Of a stretch of DNA of 6,045 nt, positions 1 through 5,391 are shown in pieces. The stretch spans positions 1 through 6,045 of the forward strand of contig DSDX01000294.1 of assembly GCA_011048485.1 (NCBI GenBank), given 5' to 3'. The position numbers were made by a program, and so were the translations under genes. The first letter of the stretch is position 1. Each line of letters starts with the position of its first letter. The stretch is from Candidatus Aminicenantota bacterium (GTDB taxonomy: Bacteria; Acidobacteriota; Aminicenantia; Aminicenantales; Saccharicenantaceae). A model generated the notes under the pieces. The model had not been told where the DNA came from. It saw only the letters and a program-made list of their open reading frames with translations, and did not search any database.

Positions 1-182
1 AGAGGACCCACCAGTCCCTCAAGGTCGACGGCGAGGTCAAATGGATCCGGAAAACGGAGGACGGGGAGTACTTCGAGGTCGGAGTGGAGTTCCTTCACAG
101 CATCTCCCAGACGCTGCTCTCGCTGATCAAGCATCTCTACGCGGAGAGGAACGGCGGCATCCCGACCGCCATATCGCACTGA
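1..182 (+). CDS. PilZ-like domain protein, C-terminal end (partial, 5' end off window)
   Basis: An open frame enters from the left edge (first full codon at 3) and stops at TGA 180-182. It gives about 59 residues, including V-D-G-E-V-K-W-I-R, then G-E-Y-F-E-V-G-V-E-F-L, then a helical tail (SQTLLSLIKHLYAE). The pattern 'G-x-V-x-W', a short turn, then 'F-x-V-G-V-x-F' is typical of the last strands of PilZ domains. These domains bind cyclic di-GMP and control motility, exopolysaccharide or secretion. The c-di-GMP-binding RxxxR and (D/N)xSxxG motifs would lie upstream, outside the window, so binding cannot be judged. The gene converges on the minus-strand kinase with no intergenic base. The reading frame is clear; the PilZ assignment rests on the C-terminal pattern alone. 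Confidence 0.6.
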   Translation, partial: RTHQSLKVDGEVKWIRKTEDGEYFEVGVEFLHSISQTLLSLIKHLYAERNGGIPTAISH

Positions 183-1127
183 TCAGGCCCAAGCCCTCTC
201 GAGGCTCGACCGGTTCTCCATCAGCACGCCGATGTAGACTGCCTCGAGCTCGACCATGTCCCGGTTGTCCCTTCTCAGCCAGTCCGAGAGCCAGGCGAAC
301 CGGAGCCCCAGGACCATATCGGGGAACGTCCGCCAGCCCTCGTCCGAGAAGCCGGCCCCTTCCCTCAGCCGCATTATGAGGGTTCGGACCAAGTCGCCCC
401 TCAGCGAGCGGGGCTCCTCCATGCCCAGGCAGCCGACCAGCAGGGCGGCGTCGTAAGTCTCTGGCCGGAAGCCGCAAAACTCGAGGTCGATCAGGGCCTC
501 GATCCCCGTCTCGGACCAGATGACGTTCAAGGGATGGAGATCGCCGTGGCTGAAGCTCGTCGGCAGCCGCGCGACGGCCGGGAACAGGCCGTGTTCGAGG
601 TGCAGGAGCACGGGGTAGAGCCGCTCGAAGAGGGCCCGCCGGTGGTCTCTCATCACCCCGAAGAGGCCGCGGACGAACCCGGGCAGGGAGAACGCCGGGA
701 CGTTCCCTTCGCGGGGCAGGCCGGAAGCGGCGGCCCGGAACCGGATGAGGAGGTCGGCCAGAGCCCGCCCCCGCCAGCCCTCGAAGGCGTAGGCCGGGCG
801 GTCGAGCGCGACTCCCGGCACGTACGGCGAGACCAGCCAGGCGCCGCCGCCGCGCTCGGCAACGAACCGGTTCGGGGCGAAAGGCAGCCAGGGTTTGATC
901 TCGGGCAGGCCTACGGCCAGACGGTCCGCCGATTCGGCGATCTCCTGCTTGCGGCGGGCGGCGCGGAGGTCATGCCTTTCGACGATCCACAGACGTCCGT
1001 CGTCCGACTCGACGGCTCGGCGCTCCAGGGACCTCTCGGGGCTCCCGGCGATGGTCAGATCCGGGCGGACATATCGCAGCCCCATCCCCAGCGACGCCAG
1101 GACCCCGGCGATCTCCTCATTCGTCAT
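183..1127 (-). CDS. APH-fold phosphotransferase (aminoglycoside/choline-kinase-like), substrate unknown
   Basis: This 314-residue cytosolic protein has the protein-kinase-like fold of the phosphotransferase enzyme (APH) family, which moves the ATP gamma-phosphate to a small-molecule hydroxyl. The catalytic loop is visible as H194-G-D-L-H-P-L-N201, with D196 the likely base and N201 a metal ligand. The D214-L-E-F-C-G segment replaces the DFG-like metal motif. A C-terminal helical region (about 225-310) would shape the substrate pocket. In the N-lobe strand where family members usually carry the ATP-binding Lys, the sequence reads W47-I-V-E-R-H, so Arg51 may substitute or the nucleotide site may be atypical. 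Length is normal for the family. The start is ATG 1125-1127, preceded at 7 nt by GGGAG (complement of 1135-1139). A near-consensus promoter lies just upstream. There is no signal peptide. The gene is divergent from an isoprenoid-synthase-like gene. The fold is secure, the substrate unknown; nothing points specifically to antibiotic resistance. Confidence 0.85.
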   Translation of the reverse strand: MTNEEIAGVLASLGMGLRYVRPDLTIAGSPERSLERRAVESDDGRLWIVERHDLRAARRKQEIAESADRLAVGLPEIKPWLPFAPNRFVAERGGGAWLVSPYVPGVALDRPAYAFEGWRGRALADLLIRFRAAASGLPREGNVPAFSLPGFVRGLFGVMRDHRRALFERLYPVLLHLEHGLFPAVARLPTSFSHGDLHPLNVIWSETGIEALIDLEFCGFRPETYDAALLVGCLGMEEPRSLRGDLVRTLIMRLREGAGFSDEGWRTFPDMVLGLRFAWLSDWLRRDNRDMVELEAVYIGVLMENRSSLERAWA

Positions 1128-1156
1128 CGCGGCACTCCCGCGGCCAGACCCCGCGG

Positions 1157-1185
1157 ATGATAGACGGCCGTCCGCGGCCTGTCAA
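1157..1185 (-). promoter_or_regulatory. Sigma-70-type promoter for the APH-fold kinase
   Basis: On the minus strand there is a perfect TTGACA (-35, complement of 1180-1185), a 17-bp spacer, and TATCAT (-10, complement of 1157-1162, 5 of 6 to consensus). Transcription would begin near 1150, giving a leader of about 23 nt that contains the GGGAG ribosome-binding site. Hexamer quality, exact spacing and position all agree. The activity is inferred. Confidence 0.7.
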
Positions 1186-1194
1186 CGGGGTCCA

Positions 1195-1223
1195 TTCCCG
1201 CCGCTGCCATTTTATCCTATAAT
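1195..1223 (+). promoter_or_regulatory. Possible promoter for the isoprenoid-synthase-like gene
   Basis: A perfect -10 hexamer TATAAT lies at 1218-1223 in a small AT-rich island. The element 17 bp upstream, TTCCCG at 1195-1200, is a poor -35. Transcription would start near 1230, leaving a leader of only about 11 nt. The SD-like GGGGGA (1225-1230) would then sit at the very 5' end. An activator or a leader-poor mRNA could explain the weak -35. This is less certain than the other promoters in the window. Confidence 0.4.
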
Positions 1224-1240
1224 CGGGGGACCTAAAGACC

Positions 1241-2557
1241 ATGGGCGACCTCTCGACATTCCTCTCGGCCGGAACCGGGGACCTGGGCCGGCGGGTCGAG
1301 GAGCTCGTCCGGGATCATGCGCTCCTGTGGCGGAGCGCGCCGGCCGGTCCGCCCCCGCCCGGCCGCTGCTACGCTCGCGCGGACAAGCGGAACGCCGAAC
1401 GGGATTTCTCCGATCTCGTCGCCAAGCTGTCCTCGGAGGAGGTCCGAGGGGCCTGCCTTGACGGTTCGCTCGAGCCGTCCCGACTCGAGGAGCTGGCCGG
1501 AGGTCTCCGGCCGGGCTTCAAGCGGGTGATCCGGCTCGCCGACTTGCCTCTCGAAGCCGTCTATGACGCCCGCTTTGTCGACTCGACCCGCCGGTTCCTT
1601 CAGGCCGCCCGGGATTTCGATCCGGGCCTGGACTTGGACTCGGCGTATCAGGCCCTGCGCAATGTCTGGATCATGAACTCGCTCCAGTTCGACCTCGGTC
1701 TGCCTGTCGAGCCCACCGACGCGGTCTTTGCCTACAGCATGGTCTACCCGTACCTCGACAACGTGCTCGATGACGCCGGGTCCGGCGAGGGGGGGAAGCT
1801 CGCGCTGCTCGCCCGCCTCCGGAGCTGGCTCGAGGGATCGCCTCAGGCCGCGGCGTCAGCCCGCGAGGAGAAACTCTTCTCGCTCGTCCGTCTCATCGAG
1901 GGCCGCTTCTCCCGGCTCGGCTTCCCCGGCGTCTACGAGTCCCTCCTGGCCATCTACAACGGCCAGGTCAAGAGCCTGCTCCAGCAGAGACAGGGGGCGG
2001 CGACCACGGGGGACGAGATCCTGTCCATCAGCCTGGAGAAGGGCGGCACCTCGGTCCTGGCCGACGGCTATCTCGTCGCCGGGGCCTTGGGGCCGGAGGA
2101 CGAGGAATTCTGCTTCGCCTTCGGGACCTTCCTCCAGCTGGCCGACGATCTCCAGGACATCGCCGAGGACATTCGGTGCGGCCGCCGGACCTGGTTCTCG
2201 ACGCCGCCCGACGGCGCCCCGCTCGACCAGGCCGTTCTCCGGCTCGAGTCCTACATCGGAGCCGTCCTGCGGAGGGCCCGGCGGAAGGGCACGGCCGGCC
2301 GGGCGGCCCTTTGTGACGTCATCGGGAACGGCGTGGCGCTGATGGTGCGCGAAGCGGTGGGCAAACAGCCCGATCGTTTCAGCCGCGCCTTCGTCCGCAG
2401 GGCCGGACGGGCCTTTCCTGTCCGCTTTTCCTATCTCCGCCGGCTGCGGAGGAGGCTCGCGGGCATGATCCCCCGGGGCGGAACGAGGCTGGCCGATATC
2501 GACCCCGGGTTGGCGGCCCTGATGGCCTTGTCGTCGCGGGCCCTGGCCCTCGACTGA
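1241..2557 (+). CDS. Class-1 isoprenoid (polyprenyl synthetase-like) enzyme, atypical
   Basis: This 438-residue soluble protein belongs by motif to the all-alpha trans-isoprenyl diphosphate synthase/terpenoid synthase fold. A first aspartate cluster reads Y-P-Y-L-D173-N-V-L-D177-D178. A K267-G-G-T-S-V-L-A segment corresponds to the K-T/G-x-x-L region of prenyl synthases. A clear second cluster, Q-L-A-D302-D-L-Q-D306, matches the DDxxD metal/diphosphate site. Such enzymes bind Mg2+-diphosphate and condense or rearrange prenyl diphosphates. The protein is about 100 residues longer than typical FPP/GGPP synthases, with an extra N-terminal segment (1-100) and an Arg-rich C-terminus (about 385-410). 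Its first motif is D-x3-D-D rather than classical DDx(2,4)D. It may therefore be a divergent 'class 1 isoprenoid biosynthesis enzyme' of unknown product rather than a housekeeping synthase. ATG 1241 has only GGGGGA 10 nt upstream. The stop lies 20 bp from that of the convergent methyltransferase. Confidence 0.8.
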   Translation: MGDLSTFLSAGTGDLGRRVEELVRDHALLWRSAPAGPPPPGRCYARADKRNAERDFSDLVAKLSSEEVRGACLDGSLEPSRLEELAGGLRPGFKRVIRLADLPLEAVYDARFVDSTRRFLQAARDFDPGLDLDSAYQALRNVWIMNSLQFDLGLPVEPTDAVFAYSMVYPYLDNVLDDAGSGEGGKLALLARLRSWLEGSPQAAASAREEKLFSLVRLIEGRFSRLGFPGVYESLLAIYNGQVKSLLQQRQGAATTGDEILSISLEKGGTSVLADGYLVAGALGPEDEEFCFAFGTFLQLADDLQDIAEDIRCGRRTWFSTPPDGAPLDQAVLRLESYIGAVLRRARRKGTAGRAALCDVIGNGVALMVREAVGKQPDRFSRAFVRRAGRAFPVRFSYLRRLRRRLAGMIPRGGTRLADIDPGLAALMALSSRALALD

Positions 2558-2577
2558 CGGGGAACCGGACTCGCCGG

Positions 2578-3474
2578 CTACTTAGCGATGGCGACGATGG
2601 TCATGGGGTTCCGCGTCGCCGTCCAGGTGACGGGGGCCGCCTTGGCGTCCCCGGCCGGCCTGGCCGCGCCCCTGATCCTGTGCCCCGCGACCTTGCCCGC
2701 GTAGAGCCAAGAGACCATCTTCCCGTCGGATTCCGCGTCGATCCGGAAACTGATTTCGTCGCCGGACAGCCGGACCTCGCTGACGGAGACCGGCCAGTCC
2801 CCTTCCCGGACGGTCGCGGTCACGGCCTGGAACTCCTGGTCGGCTTCGAGGACGTAATGCGCCGTGCGGGAGCCCATCGTCAGGTCCCAATCCCAGCGGC
2901 CGGTCACGTTGGCCGGAATGACCCAGAAATAGACGTCGCGCTCGTCGCCGTAGGGCGTCTCGACGGCGGAGGTCTTGTCGGGTCGCCACTCGCCCATGCC
3001 GAAGCTGTGAGAGACGAGGCGGGTTCCCGGCCTGAGGTCCTCCAGGAGCTTGGGCCGCAACCGCATGTTGACGGAGGTCAGGAGATACATCGTGATGACG
3101 GAAGCGTCCTTGAAGTCGGCCTCGAAGAGGTCCTGCTGGATGAAACGGACCTTGCCCGCAAGGCCGGCCGCGGCCGCGTTCTCGTTGCTCTCCTTGATGC
3201 GGACGGGATCGATGTCGATACCGACGGCCTTGATCCCATATGTCTTGGCCGCCGTGATGACGATCCTCCCGTCGCCGCAGCCCAGGTCGTAGAGGACGTC
3301 GCCCGGCTTGATGTCGACCAACCGGAGCATCTCCTCGACCACCTCGTAGGGGGTCGGCACGAAGGGAACGTCATAACCCTTGTACGACTGCCACTCCAGG
3401 TCTTGGGCCGGGGCCGGAGAGGCGGCCAGAAGGCCGGCCAGGAACAGAACGGCGGGGATCGGGGCTTTTGTCAT
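2578..3474 (-). CDS. Exported class I SAM-dependent methyltransferase with C-terminal beta domain
   Basis: From ATG 3472-3474 this is 298 residues. A signal peptide comes first (basic M-T-K, hydrophobic core 6-18, A21-P-A23 cleavage site before Q24-D). The Rossmann methyltransferase domain (about 40-185) shows motif I D63-L-G-C-G-D-G-R70, acidic ribose-binding loop I86-D-I-D-P, and a Q-Q-D-L-F segment near 113-117. The last ~105 residues (about 190-298) are beta-rich and start G-R-W-D-W. The domain pair resembles a bacterial family of secreted methyltransferases related to the FAM173/ATPSCKMT lysine methyltransferases; that link is from memory of the motifs. The substrate is unknown. Upstream in-frame codons to 3576 are rejected as start: ATG 3474 has AGGAGG 6 nt upstream and begins the signal peptide, and the longer version would run through the promoter. 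The gene has its own promoter and follows the OmpA-like gene by 98 bp. Confidence 0.85.
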   Translation of the reverse strand: MTKAPIPAVLFLAGLLAASPAPAQDLEWQSYKGYDVPFVPTPYEVVEEMLRLVDIKPGDVLYDLGCGDGRIVITAAKTYGIKAVGIDIDPVRIKESNENAAAAGLAGKVRFIQQDLFEADFKDASVITMYLLTSVNMRLRPKLLEDLRPGTRLVSHSFGMGEWRPDKTSAVETPYGDERDVYFWVIPANVTGRWDWDLTMGSRTAHYVLEADQEFQAVTATVREGDWPVSVSEVRLSGDEISFRIDAESDGKMVSWLYAGKVAGHRIRGAARPAGDAKAAPVTWTATRNPMTIVAIAK

Positions 3475-3480
3475 CTGGTC

Positions 3481-3486
3481 CCTCCT
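3481..3486 (-). promoter_or_regulatory. Ribosome-binding site fixing the methyltransferase start
   Basis: The minus strand reads AGGAGG, six bases before ATG 3474. This strong Shine-Dalgarno site decides for the signal-peptide start over the upstream in-frame ATG at 3576, which would also overlap the OmpA-like stop. Confidence 0.8.
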
Positions 3487-3528
3487 CGCGGAAAGAATGG
3501 GGCCGTTTCGGCGGCCGGGATTGATGCC

Positions 3529-3557
3529 ACTATAGCCTTCGGCACGGGCGCTGTCAA
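3529..3557 (-). promoter_or_regulatory. Sigma-70-type promoter for the exported methyltransferase
   Basis: On the minus strand there is a perfect TTGACA (complement of 3552-3557), exactly 17 bp, then TATAGT (complement of 3529-3534, 5 of 6). The predicted start near 3522 gives a leader of about 48 nt with the AGGAGG site. It lies right after the OmpA-like stop codon and abuts a 16-bp perfect palindrome on its upstream side. The methyltransferase can therefore be expressed independently of the gene before it. Confidence 0.7.
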
Positions 3558-3573
3558 ACCGGTCCGGACCGGT
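3558..3573. repeat. 16-bp perfect palindrome between the OmpA-like stop and the methyltransferase promoter
   Basis: ACCGGTCCGGACCGGT is its own reverse complement. It begins inside the TGA stop (3573-3575) of the OmpA-like gene and ends at the base before the -35 of the methyltransferase promoter. As RNA it could form a 6-bp GC-rich stem with a CCGG loop followed by only two or three U, so it would be a weak terminator at best. As DNA it could be an operator for a dimeric regulator. Neither role is shown. Confidence 0.5.
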
Positions 3574-4994
3574 CAAGGCCGGCGAACGGCCTGGGTCAGG
3601 ACGACCTCGACCCGCCGGTTCCGGGCCCGATTGGCCTCGGTGTCGTTGGGCGCGACCGGGTTCTCGGGTCCGAAGCCCTGGTACTTCATCCGGCCGCTCG
3701 AGATCCCCTGGCCCAGCAGGAACTCGTAGACCGCCCGGGCCCGGTCCAGCGACAGCCTCATGTTGAGGTCGGCGGACCCGGTCGAATCGGTGTAGCCCTC
3801 GATGCTGAGGTTCATATTGGAAAAGACCATGAGGATCCCGGCCAGCTTGGCCACCGTGATCTGGGAGGCCGGCTTGAGCGTGGCCTTGCCGACGTCGAAC
3901 AGGATGCCGGAGAGGCTGACGATGACGCCGCGGGCCGACTCGGTCGTTTCGGCCACCGTGGAGAGGGCGCCCTTGAGCATTCCGGCCAGCTCGTCGCGTT
4001 CCTTCTTGATGGCGTCGCGATCCCTGGCCAGGGCGTCGCGCTCGGCGGCCAGCGTGGCGGCCTGCTTGGCCAGGTCGGCCGTTTCGGCGGCCAGGGCCTG
4101 GCGCTGGGCCTGGACCTCGCGCAGCTCGCGGGCGATGCGTTCGGCCTCGCTCTCGGCGGTGGCCGCGCGCTCCTCGAGGGCGGCGCGTTCCGCCAGGCGC
4201 TTGGCCTCGGCCTCGGCGGTGGCCTTGGCCTCATTGGCCTTGATGGTGTCCTTGATCGCCTGGGAGGCCAACTGGGCGGCGACCCGGGCCTGGTCGGCCT
4301 GGACCTTCTTGTTGACGCCCACGGCCATGGCCTTGCCGTAGGCGATCTGGGCCCCGTCCATGGCCTTCGGGTTCACCGCGGCGGCGTCGAGCTTAGCGGC
4401 GATCTCCATGGCCTTGGCCGCCTGTTTGACGGCCGCCGGCGTGGGGTCGTTGTACTGGATGCTGGCGATCGACTCGATGGCCGGCTTGTAGTCCGTCGAA
4501 AAGTAGGTGAAGGTGAACGGCGTGTTGGTGATGTTCAGGCCCTTGAGCCCGCCGGAGATGAAGATCACCAGCTCGGTTGGCCGCGTCACCGTGGCGAAGG
4601 GCTCGGCCGTGACCATCAGGGCGAAGGTCCTTTTCCCGGTGTAGCCCTGGAGGGAGCCGGAGGCGCTTTTCTTGTCGGCGACCACCTCGCCCAAGTTCTC
4701 GACCGTGCCGTCGGGCATGACGGCCCACAGGACGTAGGCTGTGATGTCGCCGGCGAAGAGGACGGCCGGCTCCATCCTCCTGTAAGCGGCCTTGACGGAC
4801 GCTTGCCCGTCGCTGTATCCGATCTCGGCCTGCATAGAGGCGCCGGAGGGGGCCCGGCTGGTCTTGGCGAAGTTAAGCTCGAAGGTCTTCCCGGGCTGGA
4901 GCGTCAAGGCCGTCAGACGGACCTCGGCCCCCGCCAGGGCGGATGACGCGGCCAGGACGGCCAGGACAAGAATGGCGAGCTGACGTTTGGACAT
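3573..4994 (-). CDS. OmpA-family envelope protein with N-terminal beta module and coiled coil
   Basis: This 473-residue exported protein has four parts. Residues 1-23 are a signal peptide with cleavage around A19-L-A21/G-A. Residues about 24-165 form a beta-rich module with Y87-V-L-W-A-V, N100-L-G-E-V and F124-A-L-M-V-T-A-E-P signatures. Residues about 185-350 are Ala/Glu/Lys/Arg-rich helix, a probable coiled coil strongest at 250-340. Residues about 355-468 are an OmpA C-terminal domain. In that domain G400-Y-T-D403 and L414-S-x-x-R418-A match the Asp and Arg, 15 residues apart, that bind diaminopimelate of peptidoglycan in OmpA. No beta-barrel is evident, so it is probably a periplasmic tether or stalk, not a porin. 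The start is set by AGGAGG four bases before ATG 4994. A promoter lies about 110 bp upstream. The N-terminal module recalls acidobacterial OmpA-family proteins from memory. Confidence 0.9.
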   Translation of the reverse strand: MSKRQLAILVLAVLAASSALAGAEVRLTALTLQPGKTFELNFAKTSRAPSGASMQAEIGYSDGQASVKAAYRRMEPAVLFAGDITAYVLWAVMPDGTVENLGEVVADKKSASGSLQGYTGKRTFALMVTAEPFATVTRPTELVIFISGGLKGLNITNTPFTFTYFSTDYKPAIESIASIQYNDPTPAAVKQAAKAMEIAAKLDAAAVNPKAMDGAQIAYGKAMAVGVNKKVQADQARVAAQLASQAIKDTIKANEAKATAEAEAKRLAERAALEERAATAESEAERIARELREVQAQRQALAAETADLAKQAATLAAERDALARDRDAIKKERDELAGMLKGALSTVAETTESARGVIVSLSGILFDVGKATLKPASQITVAKLAGILMVFSNMNLSIEGYTDSTGSADLNMRLSLDRARAVYEFLLGQGISSGRMKYQGFGPENPVAPNDTEANRARNRRVEVVLTQAVRRP

Positions 4995-4998
4995 GTGA

Positions 4999-5004
4999 CC
5001 TCCT
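4999..5004 (-). promoter_or_regulatory. Ribosome-binding site of the OmpA-like gene
   Basis: The minus strand reads AGGAGGT beginning at 5004. The AGGAGG core lies four bases before ATG 4994. It is a full match to the usual anti-SD sequence and supports high expression. Confidence 0.75.
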
Positions 5005-5101
5005 CGCGAGACGGCGTTCGAAAGCTCAGTCGGCCCTTAGGGCTGGCCGCCCGGCTTCGGGGCAATCCGGCGCCCCTCTCCCCCGTCGAGCGGCCGGGCC
5101 A

Positions 5102-5130
5102 AGGATAACAAAGGGACGCAGCCCGGTCAA
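5102..5130 (-). promoter_or_regulatory. Sigma-70-type promoter for the OmpA-like gene
   Basis: The minus strand has TTGACC (complement of 5125-5130, 5 of 6), a 17-bp spacer, and TATCCT (complement of 5102-5107, 4 of 6). Transcription would start near 5095, giving a leader of about 100 nt. The leader contains a short GCCC-TTA-GGGC hairpin candidate around 5033-5043 but no recognisable riboswitch. The -10 is weaker than in the neighbouring promoters. Confidence 0.5.
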
Positions 5131-5179
5131 CTCGCCGATAAGGCCGGGCGCGGAACCCGGCGAGGGGCGGAGGTCGATA

Positions 5180-5208
5180 TTGAAAAGTCGATACTGACGT
5201 CCTATAGT
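5180..5208 (+). promoter_or_regulatory. Sigma-70-type promoter for the small ORF / beta-barrel / E1 operon
   Basis: TTGAAA (5180-5185), a 17-bp spacer and TATAGT (5203-5208) form a good promoter. The likely start is near 5215, about 30 nt before ATG 5245. Two near-identical 11-mers, GTCGATATTGA (5173-5183) and GTCGATACTGA (5187-5197), overlap the -35 and spacer with a 14-bp period. They could be a regulator's binding sites. The palindrome TGATATCA (5208-5215) sits at the end of the -10. Confidence 0.65.
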
Positions 5209-5244
5209 GATATCAAAGGACGTACCCGGAATGGGAGGGGCAGC

Positions 5245-5391
5245 ATGGAGATCGGGCTGAGCGACAAGGAAAAGGACCTCTTGGCGGCCATCCTGGAGGA
5301 GGAGCTTGAGGAGGTCCGCTCGGAGGCCCGCCCGCGCGGGGTCATGTCCCGGGGTCCTCGGAAAACGCACGAGGAGAGAGAGCCATGCTGA
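5245..5391 (+). CDS. Small acidic helical protein, 48 residues, function unknown
   Basis: ATG 5245 follows GGGAGGGG at 5233-5240, a fair ribosome-binding site, and TGA is at 5389-5391. The protein starts MEIGLSDKEKDLLAAILEEE, giving a predicted amphipathic acidic helix (about 6-29). A basic, Pro/Gly-rich tail with a terminal Cys follows. The first half resembles, from memory, the start of widespread ~60-residue bacterial small proteins of the 'L(S/T)-x-E-E-(K/R)-x-L-L-x-x-x-L-E' type. Their second helix is not recognisable here, and neither other frame restores it clearly, so this may be a truncated or diverged member. The stop overlaps the next ATG by 7 bp (ATGCTGA), which implies translational coupling. 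The gene sits about 30 nt below a good promoter. I judge it real but cannot assign a function. Confidence 0.6.
   Translation: MEIGLSDKEKDLLAAILEEELEEVRSEARPRGVMSRGPRKTHEEREPC

Noticed and set aside
183..1127. Antibiotic-resistance aminoglycoside kinase
   Set aside because: Only the general APH fold is supported. The gene matches its surroundings in base composition, has no mobile-element context, and the N-lobe differs from resistance enzymes.
534..1160. + strand open frame of 208 codons opposite the kinase
   Set aside because: It is a mirror frame of a well-supported kinase with clear motifs; there is no SD and no recognisable domain.
1138..1177. Three CCGCGG hexamers (1138-1143, 1151-1156, 1172-1177) in the kinase leader/promoter
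   Set aside because: They could form a hairpin over the SD, but the predicted transcript starts near 1150 and lacks the distal arm. Self-complementary GC hexamers are common at this GC content.
1728..2342. Ser/Arg/Pro-rich + strand frame inside the isoprenoid-synthase-like gene
   Set aside because: Its composition is typical of a shifted frame in GC-rich coding DNA, and the other frame has the DDxxD motifs.
2558..2577. Possible bidirectional terminator between the isoprenoid-synthase-like and methyltransferase stops
   Set aside because: Only a 4-bp CCGG/CCGG pairing with a 5-nt loop is available and there is no U-run.
3475..3576. N-terminal extension of the methyltransferase to an upstream ATG at 3576
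   Set aside because: It would bury the signal peptide, run through the TTGACA/TATAGT promoter and overlap the OmpA-like stop. ATG 3474 has a full AGGAGG site.
2680..3729. Long + strand open frame opposite the methyltransferase
   Set aside because: It spans the methyltransferase, the intergenic promoter and part of the OmpA-like gene. Its composition is that of a GC-rich antisense frame, and no domain is recognisable.
5026..5370. Minus-strand 114-codon frame across the divergent promoter region
   Set aside because: It overlaps both promoters and the small + strand gene; no SD and no recognisable sequence.
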